Assembly (NCBI GenBank): GCA_027314515.1
Contig: DAHVAR010000123.1
Span: forward strand, 1-64,000
DNA length: 64,000 nt
Reading direction: 5' to 3'
Origin: Actinomycetota bacterium
Lineage (GTDB): Bacteria > Actinomycetota > Actinomycetes > Streptosporangiales > Streptosporangiaceae
The notes below the pieces were generated by a model, which was not told the origin of the DNA, made no database searches, and worked only from the letters and a program-made list of their open reading frames with translations. The translations under genes and the position numbers were made by a program. This document shows, in pieces, positions 49,838-57,671 of this stretch. The first letter of the stretch is position 1. Each line of letters begins with the position of its first letter.

Positions 49838-50245
49838 ATGCCGGGCATGGAAGCGGCCAGCAGCTACACCAGCCTGCGGCGCCAGGAAGCTGCATCGGCC
49901 AAGCGCCTGTACGCCATCGATGCGGTCTGCACCCCCGCTTCTCCCGTCACCGACGTCGGTGCGCTGAGCCGGCTTGCCGTCGCCGCCGTCCAGTCCGGCG
50001 GCGGGCACGTACTGGATACCAGCGATGTGGTCTTCCCGAACGGCGCCATCACCCTGGTCCTCATCCTGGCCGAATCTCACCTGAGCATCCACACCTGGCC
50101 GGAGGAAGGCCTCATCGCAATCGACTTGTTCAGCTGCGGGGCGATCGACGGCCAGCGGGTGCTGGACGAGCTGACCAGAGCGCTGCGGCTGGAAAAGGTC
50201 CGCGTCACCGAGGTCGAGCGGGGCCTGCCCGGCAGCCAGCCCTGA
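49838..50245 (+). CDS. speD: S-adenosylmethionine decarboxylase proenzyme
   Basis: Pyruvoyl-dependent enzyme of 135 residues, class 1B size, that makes decarboxylated SAM, the aminopropyl donor. The self-cleavage site is E79-S80 in LAESHLSIHTWPE; the processing His H85 and catalytic Cys C100 (DLFSCG) keep the spacing known from the Thermotoga enzyme (S63, H68, C83). ATG 49838 is chosen; 49847 is also possible. Divergent to bpsA, completing a donor-plus-transferase pair. Confidence 0.94.
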   Translation: MPGMEAASSYTSLRRQEAASAKRLYAIDAVCTPASPVTDVGALSRLAVAAVQSGGGHVLDTSDVVFPNGAITLVLILAESHLSIHTWPEEGLIAIDLFSCGAIDGQRVLDELTRALRLEKVRVTEVERGLPGSQP

Positions 50246-50482
50246 CCGCGCCGGTTAGCCGGCGACCCGCTGTCCGCGGCCGCTCGCAGCGAACCAGGAC
50301 CGGGGCGGTCGCGAGCTCGGCGGCATCGTCGCAAACGTGATCACATAGCCCGATCTCAGCTGATTGACGGGAAGTTCGGCGAATCACGCGCCGATGGCCG
50401 GAGGCAATCACCCCCAACGGATGACGCCGGGACCGTCGCCGCGGGAACGGTCTGCATCGCCTACAACGCCAGGAAGGATGCA

Positions 50483-50761
50483 ATGAACAACGGCAATAGT
50501 TACCAAGCGGGCGGATTCAAGCTGAACAGCACGCCGGTGATCGTCGGCGCGTGCCTGGTCGGCGCCGGCGGCCTGATCGGGTTCACCGGCATGATCATCG
50601 GCGGAGCAGCGATGGTTGCGGCCGCCAGGCAGTGGTTCCGTGAGCTCGAGGTGCCGCCGAGCGAGGTAGTCAAGCAGAAGCTCGACCAGACCAGGGCCGC
50701 CACCGCCGCGGGCGCCAGCGCCTGGAAGGCGCACAACGCGATGCAGCACGCTAACGCCTGA
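50483..50761 (+). CDS. small membrane protein, hypothetical
   Basis: 92 residues, function unknown. It has one long hydrophobic stretch (about 16-48; VIVGACLVGAGGLIGFTGMI), then a polar helix with RQWFRELEVPPSEVVKQKL. An excellent ribosome site (AGGAAGG) seven bases before the ATG and actinobacterial codon bias support it. A strong hairpin terminator follows. Similar single-pass proteins are common in actinomycetes but unnamed. Confidence 0.75.
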   Translation: MNNGNSYQAGGFKLNSTPVIVGACLVGAGGLIGFTGMIIGGAAMVAAARQWFRELEVPPSEVVKQKLDQTRAATAAGASAWKAHNAMQHANA

Positions 50762-50863
50762 CCGCCGGAAACGGCTAAGCCGGGCACCAGATCGGAAGTA
50801 CCGAGCGCGAAGGCGCGGAACAGGCAGGCCCAGCGAACGCCGAGCGCGAAGCCACCCAGGCAA

Positions 50864-50906
50864 GCGCGCAGCGGCCCCCCGCCGTCGGCGGGGGGCCGCT
50901 GCGCGC
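50864..50906. terminator. strong bidirectional hairpin
   Basis: A perfect 20-base inverted repeat (50864-50883 and 50887-50906) with a three-base loop lies between two convergent genes, flanked by a further CCAGG/CCTGG pair. Likely terminator for both strands. Confidence 0.8.
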
Positions 50907-50917
50907 TCCTGGCAAGG

Positions 50918-51478
50918 CTAGGCCGGCCGCCGGACGCGGCTGGTCGTGAGCGCCCAGATGATGATGACGTCGAGCGCGATCACGATGATCGACCAGATCG
51001 GATAATGCGGCAGGAACAGGAAGTTCGCCAGCGCGCTGATGACCGCGAACGCGATGCCGACCACCCTGGCCCACATCATCCCGAGCAGCAGGCTGACGCC
51101 TGCCGCGAAGACGACTGCGCCGATGCACACTTGCACGATCCCCCACCAGTACGGGCTCAGGCTGAAGGTGTAGGTCGCCGGGACTTTAGCGTAGAAGCTC
51201 CCGGACAGCACGCCGGTGATGCCGACGAAGAAGCCCCAGAGGCCGGAGAGGATCATCAGCGTCGCCGCGAGCACCGTGAACGCCCCGGCTACCGCCTCAC
51301 GGGTTTCGTACCTCTCGCGCTCGCCGGCCTCATACCCGGCCTGGTAGCCGGGCTGCCGGTACTCGGCATCTTCCCGCGGCGCCGTGCCAGCCCGGTGCGC
51401 GCCGCCCGATTGAGTCGGGGCGTCACCTTCGTAGCCGTAGCCAGCGGCTCCGGAAGCTCTCTCTTGCGGACTGCTCAT
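50918..51478 (-). CDS. DUF7144-like four-helix membrane protein (copy 1)
   Basis: 186-residue membrane protein. A disordered N-terminus rich in Gly, Tyr and Glu (about 1-65) leads to four helices, with GAFTVLAATLMILSGLWGFF, then VCIGAVVFAAGVSLLLGMMWARV and FLPHYPIWSIIVIALDVIIIW, the pattern of the DUF7144 family. The start at 51478 is preferred over 51496 because AGGGGC lies at the proper distance. Paralogue of the next gene; the two share an upstream element. Confidence 0.85.
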   Translation of the reverse strand: MSSPQERASGAAGYGYEGDAPTQSGGAHRAGTAPREDAEYRQPGYQAGYEAGERERYETREAVAGAFTVLAATLMILSGLWGFFVGITGVLSGSFYAKVPATYTFSLSPYWWGIVQVCIGAVVFAAGVSLLLGMMWARVVGIAFAVISALANFLFLPHYPIWSIIVIALDVIIIWALTTSRVRRPA

Positions 51479-51622
51479 CGAAGTAGCCCCTTTCATCTGG
51501 CCTACTGCGAGCCTGACCCAGCACGCCAGCGCGCCTGGATGCGTCTTTGCCTGCAGGGCGGCACGAGTGATGGCGACTGGCCCTGTCCTATCTCCTCACG
51601 CTACGAAGGCACCGGCACGGCA

Positions 51623-51646
51623 GCATCATCCGTCTCGGGTGAAGCT
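51623..51646 (-). promoter_or_regulatory. shared upstream element, copy 1
   Basis: A 24-base block upstream of the first DUF7144-like gene that recurs with two mismatches at 52282-52305 upstream of the second. Same orientation. Probably a common regulator or sigma-factor site. Confidence 0.55.
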
Positions 51647-51715
51647 GCCCGGTCGCTCAACCGGCGCGAACAGCAGCATTCAGGAACATCTGCCCGCCGC
51701 TGAAGCGCGGCTGGC

Positions 51716-52198
51716 TCAGGCGTGCGCCCGCCGCCCGTACGCGACGAGCGCCCAGATGATGAACAGGTCGACCGCAATCCCGATGATCGACCAGATGGGG
51801 TAGAACGGCAGGACCATGAAGCTGGCCACCGCGCTCAGGGTTGCCAGCATGACCCCGGCCACCCTGGCCCAGACCATGCCGAGCAGGACGCATACTCCCG
51901 CCGCGACCACGACCGCGCCGACGATCAGCTCGAGCCAGCCCCAGCCGTGAGTGCTCCAGACATAGAGGTAGCCGCCGTGATAGACGAAGAACGGCGCCCG
52001 CAGGACCATGGCCAGCCCGGCCAGGAAGCCGTACACGCCGGTCAGTATCATCAGCACGCCGGCTAGCACCGAGCCGGCGAATGCGCCCGCAGTGGGGCGC
52101 TCGGTAACCTGGGCTTGCCGGGAGCTCGGCGGGTACCCGCCGGGCTGCTCGTAACCTGGCTGGCTCCCGGCCGCCGGCCGGCCTCTGGCTGAGCTCAT
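51716..52198 (-). CDS. DUF7144-like four-helix membrane protein (copy 2)
   Basis: 160-residue paralogue of the previous gene. A short polar N-terminus (MSSARGRPAAGSQPGYEQPGG) is followed by four helices, with GSVLAGVLMILTGVYGFLAG, LLGMVWARVAGVMLATLSAV and LPFYPIWSIIGIAVDLFIIW aligning with copy 1. Start at 52198 is chosen because GAGGGGG precedes it; a longer frame adds 13 residues. Function unknown; family members are often found near stress genes. Confidence 0.85.
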   Translation of the reverse strand: MSSARGRPAAGSQPGYEQPGGYPPSSRQAQVTERPTAGAFAGSVLAGVLMILTGVYGFLAGLAMVLRAPFFVYHGGYLYVWSTHGWGWLELIVGAVVVAAGVCVLLGMVWARVAGVMLATLSAVASFMVLPFYPIWSIIGIAVDLFIIWALVAYGRRAHA

Positions 52199-52281
52199 AG
52201 TCCCTGCCCCCTCGCTCGGCGTGCCGTGCACCGCCATGAGACAGCACCTTCTGGGAGGCTACGGGCGCCGCTTCCGGCGCC

Positions 52282-52305
52282 GCATCATCCGCCTCGGGTG
52301 AAACT
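52282..52305 (-). promoter_or_regulatory. shared upstream element, copy 2
   Basis: The second copy of the 24-base block (22 of 24 identical to 51623-51646), ending 84 bases before the second DUF7144-like start codon. Confidence 0.55.
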
Positions 52306-52341
52306 TCCGCAGGGCGGCGCGGCGAGCGTACAGTTGTCAGC

Positions 52342-52695
52342 ATGCCGGCAGTGCACGTCGCCCGGCCTCTTCGGGCTTACGTAGCGTCAGTTCTGAGCGC
52401 GCTCGGCGCCATCGCGCCGGCCGCAGTGGCCACCTGGCTGCAGCCGGCGGTCAATGCCCGGCCGCTCACCTCCGAGTTGATGGCGATCGCGGTCCTGACG
52501 CTCGCCGGGGTAGTCATCGCCATGCTGGCCGGCGCCGCCTGGCTCGCGACCGCCCAGCAAGCGGGCCCGCTGCTCAAGCGCGCCACCGCTGTGCGCAGCA
52601 AGTCCCGGGCTGCCGTCTTCCAGCGCCAGCGCGATCCGGATGCGGCCGGCCGTGCCCGGCCGAGAGCTCCATCGGCGGCCCCGGCGGCCGCCTGA
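52342..52695 (+). CDS. small membrane protein upstream of yidC-like gene
   Basis: 117 residues with two hydrophobic helices (about 13-33 and 46-68) and a basic, Ala/Pro-rich C-terminus. Its position directly before a YidC-type gene is like that of small DUF6412-type proteins in Streptomyces; I cannot confirm the family by eye. It reads well on the plus strand, with the ATG at 52342. The yidC-like gene starts 109 bases later. Confidence 0.6.
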   Translation: MPAVHVARPLRAYVASVLSALGAIAPAAVATWLQPAVNARPLTSELMAIAVLTLAGVVIAMLAGAAWLATAQQAGPLLKRATAVRSKSRAAVFQRQRDPDAAGRARPRAPSAAPAAA

Positions 52696-52804
52696 TCTCG
52701 CCGCATTACCGCGGCCCAGGCCGTCGGCGTCTGCCGTGGCCTCAGTGAGTGCGGCCGTCTCCAGCTAGTCCCGGAATCTGAAGAACCCGCTGGAGGGTCT
52801 TGCC

Positions 52805-53566
52805 ATGCCTGCATTTCTCAGTGCCGGATTTCTCAGCGCCCCGCTGGGCCTCGCTTACCATGTCGTCGTCGCACTCTCGGCGTTCCTTTCCCCGCTCGGC
52901 GGCGGGCTCGCCACTGCCGTCGCCATCGTGGTGTTCACCATCGGAGTCCGCCTGCTGCTCTCGCCGCTCAGCTACCACGCGTTGCGCGGCCAGGCGCGGC
53001 TGACCGCGCTGCAGCCTAAGGTCGCCGAGCTGCGCAAGCGCTACCCTGGCCAGCCCGAAAAGCTCCAGCAGGAACTCACCGCCCTTTACCGGGCGGAGGG
53101 CAGCGGCCTGCTGGCGGGCTGCCTGCCGCTGCTAGCGCAACTGCCATTCTTCAGCATCATGTACCGGCTGTTCCTGTCCGCGACTGTGGCTGGCCGGCCG
53201 AACACCTTGCTGGCCAGAAATCTGCTGACGACGCCGCTCGGCAGCCACTGGCTGACCGCGCCGGGCCCGGCCAGCGCCCAGGGACTGCTGTTCCTGGGAC
53301 TGTTCGCGCTGCTAGCCGGTACCGTGTACATCGCTTCCCGGCTGGCCGGCGCGACCAGGCCGGCCGGCCCGGCGGCGGTGAACCCATCGGCCGCCGACGG
53401 CCAGCCGGGCTCGCTCCGGCTGCTCGGCCGGGTCTTGCCGTACGCCACGGTGGCGGTCGCCGCCTTCGTGCCGCTCGCGGCCGGCCTCTACCTGCTGACC
53501 AGTACGGCATGGACGGCAGCCGAACGGGCTCTGCTCCGCCGGTGGACTAAGCCGCCGGCCCGCTAG
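52805..53566 (+). CDS. YidC/Oxa1-type membrane protein insertase
   Basis: 253-residue insertase homologue. Five helices. The first core helix carries the conserved hydrophilic-groove arginine (IGVRLLLSPLSYHALRGQ), followed by the cytoplasmic helical hairpin (LQPKVAELRKRYPGQPEKLQ) and GCLPLLAQLPFFSIMYRL, typical of YidC. Strong ribosome site (GGAGGG). Shorter than the main YidC and away from rpmH-rnpA, so it is probably a second, specialised copy. Confidence 0.88.
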   Translation: MPAFLSAGFLSAPLGLAYHVVVALSAFLSPLGGGLATAVAIVVFTIGVRLLLSPLSYHALRGQARLTALQPKVAELRKRYPGQPEKLQQELTALYRAEGSGLLAGCLPLLAQLPFFSIMYRLFLSATVAGRPNTLLARNLLTTPLGSHWLTAPGPASAQGLLFLGLFALLAGTVYIASRLAGATRPAGPAAVNPSAADGQPGSLRLLGRVLPYATVAVAAFVPLAAGLYLLTSTAWTAAERALLRRWTKPPAR

Positions 53567-53593
53567 CGGGCCGGCCGGCCGGTCAGCGCGACC

Positions 53594-53932
53594 GTGCCTG
53601 GCTGGTCGGCCAGCGCCAGCTCGGGCGCTAGCCGAATCATCTCGCCATTGCTCGCGCTCGGCGCCGACGGCGGCATCCTGGCCTCGGCGCACGCGCGGAC
53701 CAGCGAGTTCGCCAGGCTGACCAGCCTGTGGCGGGACGACAAGGCCGCCGACGCGCGGGAACTCGGGCACCGGCTCGCGCCATTGTCGCTTGCGATGCTC
53801 GCCGAGCCCAATCCGGTCGTGACCAAGTCCGTGCTGCGCCGGCTGGGAGAGATCCCGAGCCCCGCGGTGCGGCTTCCGCTGCTGCCCGCTAGCCTCGAGT
53901 CGACCGAGTCGGCACTACGGGCTGTAGTTTAG
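53594..53932 (+). pseudogene. C-terminal remnant of a DapA-family lyase
   Basis: About 100 residues matching the end of dihydrodipicolinate synthase-family proteins: SPLLALGADGGILASA, then AEPNPVVTKSVLRRLGEIPS and AVRLPLLPAS. The barrel with the Schiff-base lysine and the YYG motif is missing, and the complete yidC-like gene lies directly upstream, so this cannot be a whole enzyme. A remnant left by deletion is the simplest reading. Confidence 0.72.
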
Positions 53933-53996
53933 ATCGGGCCGAGCGGACAGCAGCGCGACCAGGCAGAAGCGACCAGGCAGAAGGGAGAGCCCGGCG

Positions 53997-54890
53997 ATGA
54001 GTGGCGGATTGCAGCACCTGATCCTGTCGGGGCCGGTGCTGCTGGCGATCCCGGTCGCGGCCGCGGCCGGCGCCGTCACCTTCCTGTCCCCGTGCTGCCT
54101 GCCGCTGGTGCCCGGCTACCTCTCCTACCTGACCGGCATGTCCGGCGCGGCGGCGAGCGACCGCCGGCGGGAGGCCAGCCCGGCACTGGCTGAGGTGGCC
54201 GCCGTCGGCACCGCGGGCCCGCTGGTGCTGGTGACCGCCGCTCCCGTCAGCGCCCCGGTATCGGCTGGCGCCACGATGCCCGGCGGCACCGACGCGCCGC
54301 CCCGCGGGCGGATCATGCTGGGCTCGCTGCTGTTCATCCTCGGCTTCTCGGTGCTCTACGCGCTGGAAGGGCTGGCGGTCGCCGGAGCCGGCTCCGCCCT
54401 GACCGAGCACCGCGCGGGCCTGACCCAGGTACTCGGCGGCTTGATCATCTTGCTCGGGCTGCTGTACATCGGGCTATTCGACCGGTTCACCTTTACCGGC
54501 CGGATCATCAAACCGAGCTTCCGGCCGCGGGCCGGACTGGTCGGCGCCCCGCTGCTTGGCGTCCTGTTCGGGCTTGGCTGGACTCCCTGCATGGGGCCGA
54601 CGCTCGTCGCTGTGCTGTCGCTCAGCATGACGAGCGGGACCGCGCTGCGCGGCGGCTTGCTGGCGTTCGTCTATGCTCTCGGGCTCGGTATCCCGTTCCT
54701 GATCGTCGCATTCGCTTTCCAGCGCGGCGTCAACATCCTCCGCTTCGCCCGCCGCCATGCCCGGCTGATCACCCGGATCGGCGGCGTGATGCTAGTGGCG
54801 GTCGGCGTGCTCGAGGTCACCGGCGCCTGGGGTGCCGCGATTACCTGGCTCCAGGTGCACTGGGTCAATGGCTACACGGCCCCGTTCTGA
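53997..54890 (+). CDS. ccdA: CcdA-type cytochrome c biogenesis / thiol transporter
   Basis: 297-residue membrane protein that passes reducing power across the membrane for cytochrome c maturation or thiol reduction. The two redox cysteines are in FLSPCCLPLVPGYLSYLTG and GLGWTPCMGPTL. About six helices. An extra 45-residue Ala/Val-rich loop (about 57-100) between helices 1 and 2 is not usual. No ResB/ResC partner is nearby. It follows the DapA remnant. Confidence 0.92.
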   Translation: MSGGLQHLILSGPVLLAIPVAAAAGAVTFLSPCCLPLVPGYLSYLTGMSGAAASDRRREASPALAEVAAVGTAGPLVLVTAAPVSAPVSAGATMPGGTDAPPRGRIMLGSLLFILGFSVLYALEGLAVAGAGSALTEHRAGLTQVLGGLIILLGLLYIGLFDRFTFTGRIIKPSFRPRAGLVGAPLLGVLFGLGWTPCMGPTLVAVLSLSMTSGTALRGGLLAFVYALGLGIPFLIVAFAFQRGVNILRFARRHARLITRIGGVMLVAVGVLEVTGAWGAAITWLQVHWVNGYTAPF

Positions 54891-55264
54891 CCCGGCAGCC
54901 GGCTGATCAGACTGCTCTGACCCGAATCAGCGAGTAGGGCGTCGGCCGCCGGGGTGGAGACGTCGATGTTGGTGCAGATGAAGCTGCAGGCGTAGATGGC
55001 GGGTTGTTGTTCCAGTTCCGGGATCGGCAGCGCCCGCTGATCGGGGTGCAGGGTGCGGCGCCGTCGCTGACACTCCCCCGTCGTCCGCCCCGATCTTGAT
55101 CTTGCCGTATGTCCGCCGCCAGCCGCCTGTCATAACCATCTGGGTTGCTTCCTTCTGGGCGGCTCCAGCGCTGTCACGCTCGATCATCCCAGCCAGGAAG
55201 CGAACCCAGAGACCTGCTCCGGCGCCGCACTACTCGTTGATTCAGGTCAGAAGCCGCGTGAGGT
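54891..55264. other. 374-base region without a supported gene
   Basis: Contains a minus-strand frame opening at 55187 (MIERDSAGAAQKEATQMVMT…) that loses protein-like character after about 45 residues. A different minus-strand frame across 54893-55030 reads PELEQQPAIYACSFICTNID and is open. Together they may be a frameshifted small gene. Nothing firm. Confidence 0.35.
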
Positions 55265-56488
55265 TCAGCCGCCGAGCAGCTCCTCGGATCTCGACCGCCG
55301 GCCTCGAGGCATCTGCCCACTCCGCGTGGCGTTCAACACACCGATCATGATCGCAACAGCCGCGCCGAGCGCCCCCGCCAGGGCGTAGATTGCCCGCGGA
55401 CTGAGCGCGGCGGCGATCGCCCCGCCGAACAGCAACGACGTGCCCTGCGCACCGCCGGCGACGCCGTTGGCGGCGGCCGCCACCCGGCCCCGCTCGGCGT
55501 CAGCCGTGCGCCTGACAAGAAGAGTCCCAAAGCAGGTGGCCGTGTAACCGTTTCCAGCCCCGCCGACGACCGACAACGGCAGGAGCATCCAAACTGACGG
55601 AACCACGGCGAACGGGGCGAGGGCGGCGCAGGCAACGCCAGCGCCCACGATCGTCGCCCACGTCTGGGCGGTCTCGCGCTTCACCCGTCCGCCGCCGAGC
55701 GAGCCCGCCACCACCCCTGTCATCCACGCGGCGTCAGCGAACCCGTACCAGACTCCTCCCGCGTGAAGCGTCGCCCGGATCAGGAACACCAGTACCACGT
55801 TCGCCATACCGACGAACAGAATCGTGACCGCGAGACCGGTCAGCAGGGGGCCGAGCACCCGGTCGGTGCGGACGATCCGGAAACCGCCATGTGCCAACGG
55901 CCCGTCCGAGTCGAGCCTCGGGAGTTTCCGCCGTGTGCGAACCAACGCCGCCGCCACCGTGAGCACGACGAACGTGACCGCATCGATGACCAGCGGTAGG
56001 CCGGTGCCGAACGCGCCGGCCAGCAGACCACCAACCGCAGGCGCACCCACCATGGCGAGGGCGTTCAGCGACTGCTGCGCTGAGACCGCCTGACCTACAT
56101 GGTCCTCACCGACGATCCGCGGCACGAGCGCGGACCACGTCGCCGACGCCACCGCTGCCGCCGCCCCGAGCACGGTGACGAGCAGGATGATCCCAACGAC
56201 CGAGTGGAGGACGATGAGCGGCACGGTGCACGCCACCTCCGTCGTCCCGGCGCCGACGAGCAGGCGTCGAGAGTCGTGCGAGTCGGTCAGACGGCCGACC
56301 GGGCGAGCGAGGAAGAGGAGCGGCATGATCCCGGCAGCAAGCAGCAAGGCGACCTCCCAGGGTCGGCCGCCTTGGGCCTGCAAGCGGAGGGTCAGCGCGA
56401 CCAGTGCCACCTCGTCGCCGAACGTGGAGACCATGCGGCCGACGAGCGAGACGAGCAGGTCCGTGCGGCCCTGGCCGATGTTCAGCAT
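55265..56488 (-). CDS. MFS transporter (exporter-like)
   Basis: 407-residue major-facilitator protein with 12 helices. Loop 2-3 shows FLARPVGRLTDSHDSRRLLV, a variant of the MFS motif A. Closest in style to EntS/MFS_3 exporters. A nearly ideal promoter precedes it: TTGACT, 17 bases, TACTGT (minus strand, 56496-56524), placing the transcript start at the ATG, so the mRNA is probably leaderless. It is divergent from an ArsR-type regulator that very likely controls it. Confidence 0.88.
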   Translation of the reverse strand: MLNIGQGRTDLLVSLVGRMVSTFGDEVALVALTLRLQAQGGRPWEVALLLAAGIMPLLFLARPVGRLTDSHDSRRLLVGAGTTEVACTVPLIVLHSVVGIILLVTVLGAAAAVASATWSALVPRIVGEDHVGQAVSAQQSLNALAMVGAPAVGGLLAGAFGTGLPLVIDAVTFVVLTVAAALVRTRRKLPRLDSDGPLAHGGFRIVRTDRVLGPLLTGLAVTILFVGMANVVLVFLIRATLHAGGVWYGFADAAWMTGVVAGSLGGGRVKRETAQTWATIVGAGVACAALAPFAVVPSVWMLLPLSVVGGAGNGYTATCFGTLLVRRTADAERGRVAAAANGVAGGAQGTSLLFGGAIAAALSPRAIYALAGALGAAVAIMIGVLNATRSGQMPRGRRSRSEELLGG

Positions 56489-56495
56489 TCAATGA

Positions 56496-56535
56496 ACAGT
56501 ATTTCCTCAACACTTCTCAGTCAAGGCAGTAGCCT
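56496..56535. promoter_or_regulatory. overlapping divergent promoters, MFS and arsR-type genes
   Basis: Minus strand: -35 TTGACT (56519-56524), -10 TACTGT (56496-56501), spacing 17. Plus strand: -35-like TCAACA (56507-56512), -10-like TAGCCT (56530-56535), spacing 17. Both would start transcription within about a base of the start codons. Confidence 0.6.
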
Positions 56536-56542
56536 GATCCTG

Positions 56543-57154
56543 ATGTCCGAGAGCCGCGACCAGCTGAACCCGCATGAGGCCGTCGTGCCGCGGCGTGTGG
56601 AGAACCCACGCAGCATGCGTGCCTTGGCCCATCCCGCGCGCCTCGCCATCGTTGACGCGCTCCGGACTGGCGAAGAGCTGACCGCTACCCAGTGCGCCGA
56701 ACTGGCCGGGCTGAGCCCGAGCGCAACGGCCTACCACCTGAAGTTTCTGGAACGGTACGGGTTCGCCGAACCTGCCCCCCTCCGGCCGGACCGCCGCGAA
56801 CGGCCATGGCGAGCGCCGCATCGCCGGACACAGGTCGCGCTCGACGGGTCGACAGCGGCCGGGGCTTGGGCTGCGGCCACTGTCGTGGCGTCCTATATCG
56901 ACGCGACCCGCGATGTCGCGGTGAGGTTCACCCAAGATGGCCGCGCCGAGCCCGAGGACTGGGGTAATGGCGTGGTGGACAACGTCGACCTCTGGCTGAC
57001 GCCCGAGGAGTTCCGACGGGTGGCCAGGGAGCTGGGCGCGGTGCTCGAACCGTATCGGGGGCGGGCGAGCCGCGACCGCCCGGAGCGCAGCAGGAGGGTC
57101 AGGGTGATGAACGTTGTCGTTCCGCACCACCAGGACGAACCGAAGTCGGGATGA
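56543..57154 (+). CDS. ArsR-family transcription regulator
   Basis: 203-residue winged-helix regulator. HTH: RSMRALAHPARLAIVDALRT, then ELTATQCAELAGLSPSATAY and HLKFLERYGFAEP. The C-terminal part (about 95-170) resembles the effector region of larger ArsR/DUF5937-like repressors and lacks a metal-binding cysteine set. The ATG at 56543 is chosen from the promoter position and the conserved domain. It likely represses the divergent MFS gene and itself. Confidence 0.88.
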   Translation: MSESRDQLNPHEAVVPRRVENPRSMRALAHPARLAIVDALRTGEELTATQCAELAGLSPSATAYHLKFLERYGFAEPAPLRPDRRERPWRAPHRRTQVALDGSTAAGAWAAATVVASYIDATRDVAVRFTQDGRAEPEDWGNGVVDNVDLWLTPEEFRRVARELGAVLEPYRGRASRDRPERSRRVRVMNVVVPHHQDEPKSG

Positions 57155-57302
57155 CGCCGGTACCGGCCGCCAGAGGTGCCGGTTGTTCAGATCACAAGTG
57201 CCAGGGTGAGGTACTGGCTCCCTTCGCGGATCATGTACCGCTCTGCAACGACCTCGTCGAGCGCTCCCTCAAGGACCTCAGGGGCGGCGCCGCCACCGCT
57301 CA

Positions 57303-57635
57303 TCAGCTCGCCGTGGCACCGGTGAACACCGCGATGCGTGCCCGCGTGCGCGCAGCGCGGTCAGCACGTCCGCCACGCCCCGGATATGGCCGCACAGCGA
57401 CACCGGCCAACTCGGCGTAATAGGTCTCCGACTCCGCTTCGGCCAGTTGCCGGCCGAGCAGATGAGCCAACAGCGCATCCGGCGGGCCGACTGAGTAACT
57501 GGCCACCACCTGGGTCGGCGTGAGCTCCGGACCGCGAAGGCGCCGGACCGCGGTCACGTGCGCCGCCGGGACCACGACGCCGCTGTCCAGCAGCGTGCCG
57601 TCCATGTCGAAGACCAGCTGGCGGACAGTCCGCAT
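57303..57635 (-). pseudogene. broken HAD-family hydrolase gene
   Basis: The first 80 residues are a clear HAD phosphatase start (VRQLVFDMDGTLLDSGVVVP). After YAELAGVAVRPYPG the natural continuation, GVADVLTALRARGH, appears in another frame, and RIAVFTGA returns in the first frame, so one base was gained and another lost. The gene then stops at 110 residues, half the normal size. A decayed gene is likely; sequencing errors are possible. Confidence 0.65.
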
Positions 57636-57671
57636 CAGCGGGGCACCTTCAGCCAGGTCAAGACGGCCCGC

